DNA of 64,000 bases from Hyphomicrobiales bacterium (GCA_027484655.1 JAIXSM010000027.1:1-64000), one strand, 5' to 3'; numbered from the stretch's first letter, positions 49,585-58,751 are shown. Notes: generated by a model not told the origin, from the letters alone. A program made the numbers and translations.

Positions 49585-51069
49585 ATGCGGATGAAAAAAA
49601 TGAAGCCTGCCGAATTATCGTCTACCCAGGAGACCGCCTCGTCGCCCAAGGAGTCACGCCTTGCCGCAGACGGCTGGACACGGGTCTGCCAGAGACTGCG
49701 CGCTGAGTTCGGCGAGGATGTTTACACATCGTGGTTTGCGCGCCTCGAACTTGATCGGGTGGTTGGCGGGGTGGCTTTCTGCTCGGTTCCGACCAAGTTT
49801 CTCAAGAGCTGGATTCAATCACACTACAGCGAGCGCCTGCTTCCCCTTGTGGCATCGGAAGTTTCGGGTGTTCGGAGCGTCGTGATCGACGTGCGCTCCG
49901 GCATTCGCAGAAGCTCACCGGAAATCGTCGTTTCGGCTTCGACCGTTCGTCAAAGTCCAACTTCACCGTCAGGTGAGCAGGCTCCGGCGACATCGGCCCA
50001 CTGGAACAACGACGACACCGCGCTCATCGGGGCCCCGCTTGACCGGCGCTTCACCTTCGACACTTTTCTGATCGGGGACGCCAATAGACTCGCCCATGCA
50101 GCGGCGCTGCGTGTCGCCGCCGCCACGGCGAGCGAGCCTGCGCAATACAATCCGTTGTACATCCACGCCGCTGTCGGGCTTGGAAAGACCCACCTTGTAC
50201 AAGCAGTGGCTCACGCAGCGAACGCCTCGGGCCAGCGCACAATCTATCTCACGGCCGAAAAGTTCATGTACGGCTTCGTATCTGCTTTGCGCGCCCATGC
50301 CGCGATCGCCTACAAGGAACGCCTGCGTTCAATCGACAAGCTCATTATCGACGACGTCCAGTTCCTCAGGGGGAAGTCGATTCCGCAGGAATTCTGCCAT
50401 ACGTTGAACGCGCTCATCGATGCTGGAAAGCAGGTGGTGATTGCTGCCGACCGGCCGCCTTCAGAACTAGACAGCCTTGATGATCGCATGCGTTCACGTC
50501 TGTCCGGCGGGTTATGTGTCGAGATGAAGTGCTTTGATGAGCCTCTACGCATCAAGGTTGTCGAAGCCAGAGTGGCTGCGGCCCGGGCTCTGCAGCCCTC
50601 ATTCGAGGCGCCAAGCGCCGTTGTGCGCTACATCGCAAGCGTGATCCAAACAAATGGTCGCGATTTGGATGGGGCTGTGAATCGGCTTGTCGCCCATGCC
50701 ACATTGAGTGGCGCTCCACTCACAGTCGAGACTGCGGAAATGGCGATACGCGACCTGGTGAGGGTTCGCGAGCCGAGGCGGGTCAAGATTGAGGACATTC
50801 AGAAACTGGTCGCAAATCACTACAACATCTCGCGGCCAGACATTCTGTCATCCAGAAGAACGGCCACGGTGGTTCGCCCACGGCAAATCGCGATGTACCT
50901 GTCGAAAGTCCTCACGTTGCGGTCATTGCCCGAGATCGGGCGCCGCTTTGGCGGGCGCGATCACACAACGGTGCTCCACGCCGTTCGCAAGATTGAGAAC
51001 CTGGCAAAAGCGGATACTTCGCTGTCCGAGGAACTCGAGTTGCTCAAGCGCATGCTGACCGAGCAATAA
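49585..51069 (+). CDS. dnaA: Chromosomal replication initiator protein DnaA
   Basis: The 494-residue initiator binds DnaA boxes and opens oriC. N-terminal domain I, a variable linker around residues 110-140, then AAA+ domain III with Walker A GLGKTHL, Walker B DKLIIDDVQFL and sensor motifs, and domain IV with the DNA-binding LPEIGRRFGGRDHTTVLHAVRKIE. First ATG 49585; further in-frame ATGs at 49591 and 49600 code for part of a Lys/Met-rich start. It has a terminator after the stop. Confidence 0.98.
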   Translation: MRMKKMKPAELSSTQETASSPKESRLAADGWTRVCQRLRAEFGEDVYTSWFARLELDRVVGGVAFCSVPTKFLKSWIQSHYSERLLPLVASEVSGVRSVVIDVRSGIRRSSPEIVVSASTVRQSPTSPSGEQAPATSAHWNNDDTALIGAPLDRRFTFDTFLIGDANRLAHAAALRVAAATASEPAQYNPLYIHAAVGLGKTHLVQAVAHAANASGQRTIYLTAEKFMYGFVSALRAHAAIAYKERLRSIDKLIIDDVQFLRGKSIPQEFCHTLNALIDAGKQVVIAADRPPSELDSLDDRMRSRLSGGLCVEMKCFDEPLRIKVVEARVAAARALQPSFEAPSAVVRYIASVIQTNGRDLDGAVNRLVAHATLSGAPLTVETAEMAIRDLVRVREPRRVKIEDIQKLVANHYNISRPDILSSRRTATVVRPRQIAMYLSKVLTLRSLPEIGRRFGGRDHTTVLHAVRKIENLAKADTSLSEELELLKRMLTEQ

Positions 51070-51089
51070 GCCCCGGTTTCCGGGGCTTT
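51068..51089. terminator. Bidirectional hairpin after dnaA
   Basis: AAGCCCCGG-ttt-CCGGGGCTT stem, T-rich on both sides, between the convergent dnaA and polyamine-binding protein genes. Confidence 0.85.
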
Positions 51090-51091
51090 CG

Positions 51092-52177
51092 TCACCTTCC
51101 TGACTTGATCCGCGTCCACTCCCGGGTGATGATTCGTTGGGTTTGCCGGTCAGCAGGACGGACGGCGAACAGTCGCTTCATAGTTGCATCATCGGGATAG
51201 ATGAGCGGATTGGTCTGGACTTCCGCTGGAAGCATCCCCTTTGAGGCCTCAACACCGTTCGCAAAGTTCGTCACGGTCGTGTTTCGAGCTGCGTTTTCTG
51301 GCCGGAGGATGAAATCAATAAAGGCGTAGGCCTCCACGACGTTGGCCGCGTCCTTGGGTATGGCGATGTTGTCGAGGGACATCAGGGTTCCCTCCTTTGG
51401 GATCACGTACTCGATCTCCACCCCGTTGCGCGCCTCCCTTGCCCTTGAGCGCGCCTGGAGCGTGTCTCCAGACCAACCGATAGCGAGGCATATATCTCCG
51501 TTAGCCAGCGCGTTGATGTATTCGGATGAGTGAAACTTACGAATGCTGCCGCGCACCTTTTGCAGCAACGCAGACGCCTTCGCGATATCGGTCTGGCTCT
51601 TCGAATCCGGATTAAGCCCAAGATACGCCAAGGCGATGGCGAAGATATCCTCCGGGCTGTCGAGCACATAAACTCCGCAATCAGCGAACTTCCGCAAGTT
51701 TTCCGGCTTGAAGATGATGTCCCACGAGGTGATTTGCTGACCACCAAGACGCGCCTTGGCCTTCGCGACGTCGTAGGCGATCCCGGTTGTGAACCAGGCG
51801 TAGTTGATCGCATAGCGATTGCCCGGATCATATGTGGCTAGGCGCCTGTCGATTTGCGCCCAGATCGCGCCGGAGTTGCGAAGCTTCGAGCGGTCGATTG
51901 GCTGCAGCAACCCGGCTTCGATCTGTCGCTGAAGAAAGGTGCCTGATGGCACGACGAGATCATAGCCGCTTCGACCTGCAAGGAGCTTGGTCTCAAGGAC
52001 TTCATTCGAGTCATAAGTATCGTATGTGACGCGAATACCAGTCTCTTTCGAAAACTCGTCGATGAGGCGAGCGTCGATGTAATCTGACCAATTGAAGATA
52101 TTAAGCAGGCGCTGTTGGGCGAACGCGGGATTGGCCGCGAGAAAAAGCGCAAGAACGGCAGCTACTATCTTGATCAT
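51092..52177 (-). CDS. Extracellular spermidine/putrescine-binding protein (PotD/PotF-like)
   Basis: A 361-residue periplasmic protein with a cleavable signal peptide (residues 1-20, ending FAQQ). NIFNWSDYIDARLIDEFSKETG and YDLVVPSGTFLQRQIEAGLLQP are typical of PotD/PotF, with tripartite binding of polyamines. No permease or ATPase genes are adjacent, so partners are elsewhere or the protein is a sensor. The stretch is poorer in GC than its neighbours. It starts 7 bp after the aminotransferase stop and is its operon partner. Confidence 0.88.
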   Translation of the reverse strand: MIKIVAAVLALFLAANPAFAQQRLLNIFNWSDYIDARLIDEFSKETGIRVTYDTYDSNEVLETKLLAGRSGYDLVVPSGTFLQRQIEAGLLQPIDRSKLRNSGAIWAQIDRRLATYDPGNRYAINYAWFTTGIAYDVAKAKARLGGQQITSWDIIFKPENLRKFADCGVYVLDSPEDIFAIALAYLGLNPDSKSQTDIAKASALLQKVRGSIRKFHSSEYINALANGDICLAIGWSGDTLQARSRAREARNGVEIEYVIPKEGTLMSLDNIAIPKDAANVVEAYAFIDFILRPENAARNTTVTNFANGVEASKGMLPAEVQTNPLIYPDDATMKRLFAVRPADRQTQRIITREWTRIKSGR

Positions 52178-52184
52178 TTCGGGT

Positions 52185-53348
52185 TCACCCTTTGAGACCC
52201 AATTCACGTGCAGCGCGTCTCAACCGCGCAAGCCCCTCGTCGAGGGTGCGCTGGTTTTTCGCAAAACAAAATCGGAGCACATTCGTTGACGGCTTCTGCG
52301 CGTAGAACGCTGACAGCGGAATCGAGGCAACGCCGAAGTCGCTCACAAGGCGCTTGGCGAAGGCCGCATCGTCATCGATCCCCAATGCCCCTACGTCGAC
52401 CGTTGCAAAGTAAGTGCCCTCACTTTGCCTGATGGGGTAGCCCATGTTCTCCATTGCGCCGACAAAGTAGTCCCGCTTGGTTTGCAGCGCCTTTCTGAGC
52501 GACGCAAAGTAAGATGCGTCCTTGCGCAAACCGTAACCGACAGCGATCTGAAGATTGGGCGGAGTGGTGAACGTGAGAAACTGATGCGCCTTCGCCACAA
52601 GAGTCAGGAGGTGCGGAGCAGCAGCGACGAGCCCGACCTTCCAGCCAGTGAGCGAAAACATCTTTCCGGCCGAACCAATTTTGACTGTGCGATCACGCAT
52701 GCCCGGAACGCCCATCATGGACACGAAGGGACGACCGTCAAACACCACATGTTCCCAGACCTCGTCGCAGATCGCGACAACATCAAACTCGATGCACAGC
52801 TTTGCGAGGAGTTTCAATTGGTCGGCGGAATAGACCACAGCGCCTGGGTTCAGGGGATTGTTGAAAACGATGGCGCGCGTGTTGGGAGAAAACACTTCTC
52901 GAAGATCGTCTTCGGTGAACGACCAATCGGGCGCCCGCAGCGTGACGTGCCGGGGCGTTCCGCCCGCTCTGCGCACGAGCGGCGCATACGCGTCGTACAT
53001 CGGTTGAAAAAGAACAACCTCGTCGCCGTCTCCAACAAGGGCGAGGATCGCACTGGCGAGAGCTTCAGTTCCGCCCGATGTGACCATCGTTTCACGGGAC
53101 GGATCCAGGTCCAGAGCCTGAAATGCGCGATAATGCTCGGCAATTGCGACGCGCGTGTCCGCGAGACCGAGCATCGGGGGGTACTGGTTTGGTCCGCGGA
53201 TCAAGGCGTCCGCGGCCACCTGCCGGATGTCTTCCGGACCATCATCATCCGGGAACCCCTGACCCAGGTTGATCGCTTCATGGTCCCGCGCGAGCGTCGA
53301 CATCACGTCAAAGATCGTCACAGGCAGATCTGCAAAGGCTGACTTCAT
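52185..53348 (-). CDS. Class I/II aminotransferase (glutamine/methionine/kynurenine transaminase-like)
   Basis: A 387-residue PLP enzyme, fold type I. INLGQGFPDDDGPEDI at the N-terminus, VTSGGTEALASAILALVGDGDEV, NNPLNPGAV and the Schiff-base Lys in GSAGKMFSLTGWKVG match the KAT/YbdL/DapC-like group. Two starts are possible; ATG 53348 is preferred since the upstream part is rich in unrelated residues. Substrate not certain; it is cotranscribed with the polyamine-binding-like protein. Confidence 0.88.
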   Translation of the reverse strand: MKSAFADLPVTIFDVMSTLARDHEAINLGQGFPDDDGPEDIRQVAADALIRGPNQYPPMLGLADTRVAIAEHYRAFQALDLDPSRETMVTSGGTEALASAILALVGDGDEVVLFQPMYDAYAPLVRRAGGTPRHVTLRAPDWSFTEDDLREVFSPNTRAIVFNNPLNPGAVVYSADQLKLLAKLCIEFDVVAICDEVWEHVVFDGRPFVSMMGVPGMRDRTVKIGSAGKMFSLTGWKVGLVAAAPHLLTLVAKAHQFLTFTTPPNLQIAVGYGLRKDASYFASLRKALQTKRDYFVGAMENMGYPIRQSEGTYFATVDVGALGIDDDAAFAKRLVSDFGVASIPLSAFYAQKPSTNVLRFCFAKNQRTLDEGLARLRRAARELGLKG

Positions 53349-53379
53349 GCGCGGTCCATTTTTCTGGCGGCCGTTGTGT

Positions 53380-54411
53380 TTATACCCCTCGCCTGCGCTG
53401 CAGGCCACCGACGGCGAGCTTCGCGAGAAGGCCCTCGCGCACGTGATCAAGCAAGTCCGGGGTGGCCGGTCCCGGACAAAGCGCCAGGCTTTGAGGCACG
53501 AGGAGGCGCGTGGCAGGCGGAAAGGCCCGGGTTAAGGCCCGGTGTTCGAAAAGCGCCTCCGCAAGGTCGGCGGGCTGGCCGGTTGGCTGTGGAGCAACGA
53601 GAATGTCCGGCCTGGCGGCAAGTATCGCCTCGGCGCTGGAGAAGCTGCCGGCGGCTCCTGCGCCTGGCAACATGGCCATCTGCAAACCGGCTTGCTCAAG
53701 GGCGTCGGTGAGCACCCCCTTTGCTTCCACGAAGCCTCTCTTGTGCAGAATCAGAAAAGTCGCCCCGGCCGTGCGCGTCCTGAGCTGCCTCAGTTCGTCC
53801 AGCGCACGGCTGATCTCGCCGGAGAGACGCTCACCGGCAGCGGGACGCCCGAGGACCGCGGAGACCTCGCGAACGCCGCTGATCGTGTCCTCGACGGTCC
53901 GCCAATGGTCGACCACCGCGAGCTGCACGCCGCGCTGCTTAAGGGCGGCGGCGAGGTAGGGCCTGTCATGCCGGCCCAGCAACAGGAGGTCCGGTGGATC
54001 GCGCATGAGAGCCTCCGCAGAGTTGGCGAGCCGCGGAAACGCGCGAGCAGGATCTGCGAAAAAGGAGAGCGCTGGGTCAGTTGCGAGGGGCCCTACAGCC
54101 ACAATCCGGGCCGGCTCGGCCAGAGCGATCAAGAGTTGGTCGGAGCAAAGATTGACCGAAGCGATACGCGCTGGGGCCCCGCTCGCGGTCAGGCTGGCGC
54201 CTGCGGGGTCAGCGTTTGCAGGAAACGCCCAAAGCGTTAGCAGGATAACCGCAAGCCCAGACGCAAGGAGCCCCCGACATAAACGCCTCGTCTTTCTGAT
54301 CGATCCCTGACCATGGGTCTGCGATATGGTATGTGGACAAGTCGAAGTTAGGGTGCTCCGGTGACCGGGACGAAGCCGGTCATCCGGGCCGTCGGATCCG
54401 GTGAACTCCAT
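53380..54411 (-). CDS. BtuF/FepB-like periplasmic substrate-binding protein
   Basis: A type III solute-binding protein: ASVNLCSDQLLIALAEPARIVAVGPLA, then DLLLLGRHDRP and ILHKRGFVEAKG, and the usual two-lobed fold. This family carries vitamin B12, heme or siderophores; the alphaproteobacterial SVNLC(T/S)D group is often assigned to cobalamin. The signal peptide is at about residues 48-68 of this frame, so the start is doubtful: ATG 54411 leaves about 48 pre-signal residues. ATG 54447 is even longer. It is divergent to the permease and ATPase. Confidence 0.75.
   Translation of the reverse strand: MEFTGSDGPDDRLRPGHRSTLTSTCPHTISQTHGQGSIRKTRRLCRGLLASGLAVILLTLWAFPANADPAGASLTASGAPARIASVNLCSDQLLIALAEPARIVAVGPLATDPALSFFADPARAFPRLANSAEALMRDPPDLLLLGRHDRPYLAAALKQRGVQLAVVDHWRTVEDTISGVREVSAVLGRPAAGERLSGEISRALDELRQLRTRTAGATFLILHKRGFVEAKGVLTDALEQAGLQMAMLPGAGAAGSFSSAEAILAARPDILVAPQPTGQPADLAEALFEHRALTRAFPPATRLLVPQSLALCPGPATPDLLDHVREGLLAKLAVGGLQRRRGV
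54358..54387. repeat. Hairpin in the divergent importer promoter region
   Basis: CCGGTGACCGG (54358-54368) and CCGGTCATCCGG (54376-54387) pair with one bulged base over 11 bp and a 7-nt loop. It lies 58 bp before the permease ATG 54446. Confidence 0.7.
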
Positions 54412-54445
54412 GGCAGGCGCACGAGGGTCGCATACCTCTGAACTC

Positions 54446-55468
54446 ATGGCCGGCTACTCACGCGCGGCCCGCGGTCGAGGCTGGCTGACGTGCGCTCTCG
54501 CGGTGGTCGTCCTTCTGCTGGCAGCCGCTTCGCTTCTCTCTGGACCCGTACCCATCCCTGCAGACGAAGTGATCGCCGCCCTGGTTCAGGGAGACGGGGA
54601 CTACGCGGTGATAGTGCGCGAGCTACGCGCGCCTCGAACGCTGCTTGCAGTGACGATCGGTGGGGCGCTGGGGCTCTGCGGTGCGGCGGCACAGGCGTTG
54701 ACACGCAACCCGCTGGCGGAGCCAGCAGTGTTCGGGACGCCTCAGGCGGCAGCGCTGGGCGCCGTCGTGGCGATTCATGTGCTCGGAACACATGCGTTCT
54801 CATTTGTCCTGCCGCTTGCAGCATTCCTGGGAGCCTGGGCGTCAATCCTGACCCTCATGTTCATTCTTGCACGCAGCCCATCCATCGTCACGGCGCTCCT
54901 TGCGGGTGTCGCCTTGGGGGCGAGTTGCGGCGCCGCGATTTCCCTGGTTCTCACCCTGTCACCAAACCCGTTCGCCACCTCAGAAATCGTTTTCTGGCTC
55001 ATGGGCTCCTTTACGGACCGCTCATTCACCCACGTCGCCATTGCGCTTCCGCCGATTGCGCTCGGTTGCCTGATGATCTGCATGAGCGCCCGGAGCTATC
55101 GTTTGCTGTCGATGGGCGAAGAATCCGCGGCGGCCGCGGGCGTAAACCTCCGGCGCACGATGCTGCTGACGACGGCAGGTATTGGCCTTGCGACCGCAGG
55201 CGGCACGGCTGTCACGGGCGCGATCGGTTTTGTTGGCCTGCTCGCCGCGCACATGGTGCGCTCAGCCTACGACGCAGACCCGCGCGCAATCCTGTTCCCG
55301 TCGTTTCTGGCGGGGGCGGCGCTGACGACGCTCGCTGACATTGTGGCAAGGTCGCTGCCTTCGGCTCAGGAACCGCCCGTCGGAGCGCTGACGGCCATCA
55401 TTGGCGCCGTCGCGTTTCTCATACTTGTCTTGTCACGGCGCTGGTCTTTTCGGGATTTCCCTCGATGA
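54446..55468 (+). CDS. FecCD-type ABC transporter permease (BtuC-like)
   Basis: A 340-residue membrane permease with about ten hydrophobic segments. RELRAPRTLLAVTIGGALGLCGAAAQALTRNPLAEPAVFG is the FecCD signature (RxPR, GaxLaxsGaxxQ, NPLA-P..lG), and later GFVGLLAAHMVR is the ATPase-contacting part. ATG 54446 sits right before the first helix; ATG 54410 and GTG 54401 are in frame upstream. The stop overlaps the ATPase start by 4 bp (ATGA). Confidence 0.9.
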   Translation: MAGYSRAARGRGWLTCALAVVVLLLAAASLLSGPVPIPADEVIAALVQGDGDYAVIVRELRAPRTLLAVTIGGALGLCGAAAQALTRNPLAEPAVFGTPQAAALGAVVAIHVLGTHAFSFVLPLAAFLGAWASILTLMFILARSPSIVTALLAGVALGASCGAAISLVLTLSPNPFATSEIVFWLMGSFTDRSFTHVAIALPPIALGCLMICMSARSYRLLSMGEESAAAAGVNLRRTMLLTTAGIGLATAGGTAVTGAIGFVGLLAAHMVRSAYDADPRAILFPSFLAGAALTTLADIVARSLPSAQEPPVGALTAIIGAVAFLILVLSRRWSFRDFPR

Positions 55469-56304
55469 TCCCCCACGATCCGGGCGTTGCGCCCTTCTCA
55501 GTCCGATGGACCGGGGTCAGCGTGACCCTCAACGAACGGCGGGTTCTGCGGGACGTCAGCTTTGAGGTTCTTCCGACGGATTTTGTGGCGGTCATCGGCC
55601 CAAACGGAGCCGGAAAAAGCACGATGCTCAAGGCGATCGCGGGGATCGTACCGCTGAAAGGGGCTGCAAAGGCCGGCTTCAGGCCCCTGCCCGGCCTGAC
55701 GGCCCTCGAGCGCGCGCGCTACTTTTCGTACCTATCGCAAGATCGCGATATCGCGTGGCCTATGCCCGTCCGGGACGTCGTGCTCATGGGCCTTGAGAAC
55801 GCCTCTGGCGCCAGAAGTCGGCTTGATCCGCACGACTTCCAGACGCTTGCCGAAGTGCTTTGGGATTGCGGCCTCGAACACATGGCGGAAAGACCTGTAA
55901 ACACTCTATCTGGCGGAGAACGTTCGCGCGTCCTGCTGGCCCGCGCACTCCTCAGTCCGGCCCATTGCCTGCTCGCCGACGAACCCTTGTCGGCGCTCGA
56001 TCCGGCGCATCAACTCAAGGTCATGGAGTTGCTCGCTACCCGGGCTGATGGGGGGCGCCCCGTCATCGCCGTGCTTCACGATATTGCGATGGCTGCTCGC
56101 TTCGCGACCAAAATCATTCTTCTGCAGCGGGGGCGCAAACTGCAGGAGGGACCAGCCGAAGAAGTGTTGCTCAGTCCGGACATGGAAAATGCGTTTGGCG
56201 TGGGTTTCAGTATCTACGCGACCGAAGAGGGACCAGCCGTGACAATATCGCGGCCACGGTTCCAAACGTCCGAGAGTCTTGATGACGACCAGCCGAACGT
56301 CTGA
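55465..56304 (+). CDS. FecE/BtuD-type ABC transporter ATP-binding protein
   Basis: 279 residues. Walker A is GPNGAGKST, Q-loop YLSQDRDIAW, signature LSGGERSRVLLA, Walker B CLLADEPLSALD, and a switch His in AVLHDIAMA. This is a typical importer ATPase for vitamin B12 or iron chelates. Coupled to the permease; the mmcB start codon is 23 bp inside its 3' end. Confidence 0.92.
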   Translation: MIPHDPGVAPFSVRWTGVSVTLNERRVLRDVSFEVLPTDFVAVIGPNGAGKSTMLKAIAGIVPLKGAAKAGFRPLPGLTALERARYFSYLSQDRDIAWPMPVRDVVLMGLENASGARSRLDPHDFQTLAEVLWDCGLEHMAERPVNTLSGGERSRVLLARALLSPAHCLLADEPLSALDPAHQLKVMELLATRADGGRPVIAVLHDIAMAARFATKIILLQRGRKLQEGPAEEVLLSPDMENAFGVGFSIYATEEGPAVTISRPRFQTSESLDDDQPNV

Positions 56305-56737
56305 AGCAGGGCGACCCCTTGCGACGCAATCGACCACCCGGGGGGCGTGCAGGTTGCTGCGCGCCCACGACTGGTCGTTCGCTACCGAGATGAAACTCCC
56401 AAACGGGCGCAGAGCGGACATTGTTGCGATGTCCGCCAGGGGACGCCTTCTGATCGTTGAAGTAAAGTCATGCGCCGCCGACCTCACGGCCGATCTGAAA
56501 TGGGCCGAGTACCGGGAGTTTTGTGATCAACTTTACTTCGCAATTCCGCCAGACGGCCCCATCCACCTGATCGACGAAGCGGTTGGGCTGATTATCGCCG
56601 ACACCTATGGAGCGGAATTCATCCGACATCCCCAGGAAGCATCCCTGTCGCCGCCGCGTCGGCGAACCATGATCATCGCCTTCGCCCGGCATGCTGCTGA
56701 TCGCCTGCACGCCACTCTGGATCCCGATCTGCGCTAG
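56282..56737 (+). CDS. mmcB: MmcB-family putative DNA repair endonuclease
   Basis: A 151-residue protein with a PD-(D/E)xK nuclease-like core: FATEMKLPNGRRADIVAMS, RLLIVEVKSCAADLTADLKW and YREFCDQLYFAIP, with Asp, Glu and Lys positioned as in the family. MmcB is an SOS-regulated protein of alphaproteobacteria (mitomycin C response). ATG 56282 overlaps the ABC ATPase by 23 bp, so expression is coupled to the importer; I see no obvious LexA box inside. It overlaps the actR stop by 4 bp. Confidence 0.85.
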   Translation: MTTSRTSEAGRPLATQSTTRGACRLLRAHDWSFATEMKLPNGRRADIVAMSARGRLLIVEVKSCAADLTADLKWAEYREFCDQLYFAIPPDGPIHLIDEAVGLIIADTYGAEFIRHPQEASLSPPRRRTMIIAFARHAADRLHATLDPDLR

Positions 56738-57291
56738 CGCGGCGCGCGTTTGGCGAGAATACGCTGCAACGTGCGCCGGTGCATGTTCAAGCGCCGGGCG
56801 GTCTCGGAAACATTACGTCCGCAGAGTTCATAGATGCGCTGGATGTGCTCCCAGCGAACCCGGTCAGCCGACATGGGATTTTCCGGAAGTTCGGCCTTGT
56901 CATGACGAGCAGCGATGAGCGCGTTGTAGATCTCGTCCGCATCGGCTGGCTTGGCCAGATAATCAAAGGCGCCGAGCTTAACCGCTGTGACGGCCGTCGC
57001 GATGTTGCCGTATCCGGTCAGGATGATCCCCCGCGCTTCGGGACGTCGCTCCTTGAGCTGCGACATGACGTCCAGCCCGCTTCCATCCTGGAGGCGCAGG
57101 TCAATCACCGCGTAGGAAGGCGGCGACCTCGTGATTTCAGTGATGCCCTCTGCGACGCTGTCGGCGGTGCGAACGAGAAACCCGCGCTGCTCCATCGCGC
57201 GTGCGAGGCGCGTCTGGAAGGGCTTGTCATCATCAACAATCAGAAGCGTCTTGTCGCTGGCATCGGACGGGGGAGCTGGGTTGTCCATCAT
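56734..57291 (-). CDS. actR: Redox response regulator ActR (RegA/PrrA)
   Basis: 185 residues. The receiver domain has LLIVDDDKPFQTRL, the phospho-acceptor Asp in VIDLRLQDGSG and the Lys in YLAKPAD. The Fis-like HTH at the C-terminus (NVSETARRLNMHRRTLQRILAKR) is the nearly invariant DNA-binding motif of the RegA family. This regulator controls redox-linked genes such as respiration, carbon and nitrogen fixation. It starts 32 bp after actS, with which it forms a two-component operon. Confidence 0.96.
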   Translation of the reverse strand: MMDNPAPPSDASDKTLLIVDDDKPFQTRLARAMEQRGFLVRTADSVAEGITEITRSPPSYAVIDLRLQDGSGLDVMSQLKERRPEARGIILTGYGNIATAVTAVKLGAFDYLAKPADADEIYNALIAARHDKAELPENPMSADRVRWEHIQRIYELCGRNVSETARRLNMHRRTLQRILAKRAPR

Positions 57292-57323
57292 TGTTCAGCC
57301 TCATGATCATAGCTTGATCTAGA

Positions 57324-58667
57324 TCACGCGCGCGTTTTTTCCAGCGCGTCCGGCTCATGGGGGGGCGGAGAGCTTTCGAAAGCGAGCCGGGGCCAAACGA
57401 CAGCAATCGTGGCGCCCGCCAGCGGCGGTTCAGTATTTCCCATCGAGACGACCGCGCCAGAGCGCTCAAGGAGCGTCTTGGCGATAAACAGCCCAAGCCC
57501 CAGACCGCCTTCCTCCACCTTGGCGCGCCTGTCAGCGCTGTGCGTGCTGATGTAGGGCTCACCGATCTTCGCGAGAATCTCTGAACTGAAGCCGGGGCCA
57601 TCATCAGATATCTGAATCCGCACGCGGGCCTCTGTCCAACGAGCCTCTATCTGTACCCTGGAAGTCGCAAAGTCGACGGCGTTTTCAATGAGATTGCCGA
57701 GTCCATACATAATTCCTGGATTTCGGACGCATCGCGGCTCGGGCCCCTCCCCTGCAGCGTCAATCTCGATCTCGACGCCAAAGTTGCGCGACGGCTCGGC
57801 GACATCCTCAAGCAGGTGACGCAAGCTCATGGCCTGCCAGTCGGAGGCTCCATCTGCGCCCAATGAGGCAAGGCGGCCAAGAATAGCGCGGCAGCGTTGC
57901 ACCTCCTGTTCCAGCAGCACGACATCCTCATAGATGCCCTGTGTAGCTGCAACTTCCTTCTTCAGCTCTTTCGCAATCAGGGTGATCGTGGCCAGTGGCG
58001 TGCCAAGCTCATGGGCGGCGGCCGCCGCGAGTCCATCAAGCTGCGTCAGATGTTTCTCCCGGACCAATACCAGCTCAGTGGCGCTCAGCGCATCGGAAAG
58101 GGTGCGAGCCTCCTCGGCGACGCGGAAGGCGTAGCCGGCGATGAAAACCGCGCCAGACGCGAGCGCCAGCCAGATGCCAACCAGATACGGCAGCGGCAGA
58201 CTCAGAGACCCCGGCGGGCGCCACGGCAGCGGAAAGTGATAGAATACAAGTATTGTCGCCGCGGCGATCATGAGCGCCACGAGCGCCATGGTTCGCTCAA
58301 GTGAGAGCGAAACCGCCGAGATCATGATCGGGGCGAGAAAGAGGACCGCGAACGGATTTTGCAGGCCACCAGTCAGAAAAAGAAGCGCTGACAGCTGAAG
58401 AATGTCGTAGCCGAGCAGAAATGTCGCGGGGCCGTCTTCCAGCCTGTGACTGGTTTCAAAACGCAGCCGAAGACCGATGTTGAGCCAGACCGAGGCGGCT
58501 ATCGCCACAAACGATAGCGCGAGCGGGACCGGGAACTGAAGCCCGAAATGCACCACAAGGATAGTCGCAGACTGGCCAACAACCGCGAGCCAACGCAGGC
58601 GCACCAGAGTATCGACCCGCAGCCGGCGCGCCTTCCTGCCAAAGTCTATATGTGAAATAGGAGACAT
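57324..58667 (-). CDS. actS: Redox sensor histidine kinase ActS (RegB/PrrB)
   Basis: 447 residues with about six N-terminal membrane helices. GGLQNPFAVLFLAPI is the conserved quinone-binding motif. The H-box AAAAHELGTPLATITLIAKEL contains the phospho His, and the redox-active Cys is in QRCRAILGRLASLG, as in RegB. N-box GLGNLIENAVDFA and G-boxes ISDDGPGF, GGLGLGLFIAKTLL follow. ATG 58667 (MSPISHIDFGRKARRLRVD) is chosen; TTG 58703 is in frame. Confidence 0.95.
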   Translation of the reverse strand: MSPISHIDFGRKARRLRVDTLVRLRWLAVVGQSATILVVHFGLQFPVPLALSFVAIAASVWLNIGLRLRFETSHRLEDGPATFLLGYDILQLSALLFLTGGLQNPFAVLFLAPIMISAVSLSLERTMALVALMIAAATILVFYHFPLPWRPPGSLSLPLPYLVGIWLALASGAVFIAGYAFRVAEEARTLSDALSATELVLVREKHLTQLDGLAAAAAHELGTPLATITLIAKELKKEVAATQGIYEDVVLLEQEVQRCRAILGRLASLGADGASDWQAMSLRHLLEDVAEPSRNFGVEIEIDAAGEGPEPRCVRNPGIMYGLGNLIENAVDFATSRVQIEARWTEARVRIQISDDGPGFSSEILAKIGEPYISTHSADRRAKVEEGGLGLGLFIAKTLLERSGAVVSMGNTEPPLAGATIAVVWPRLAFESSPPPHEPDALEKTRA

Positions 58668-58723
58668 CGCGCGAGAATAACTCGACGGGTCAGCCTGTTC
58701 CAAGCGATATTGCCTCGCTGCCG

Positions 58724-58751
58724 TTGCTCTCCGCCGGCAACAGCGTTAAAT
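58724..58751 (+). promoter_or_regulatory. Candidate phaZ promoter
   Basis: TTGCTC (58724-58729), 16-bp spacer, TTAAAT (58746-58751). The -10 box and the start site at about 58758 fall into a 17-bp palindrome. Confidence 0.45.

Noticed and set aside
54320-54446. Cobalamin riboswitch before the BtuFCD-like genes
   Set aside because: The hairpin lacks the conserved B12-box and the multi-stem layout.
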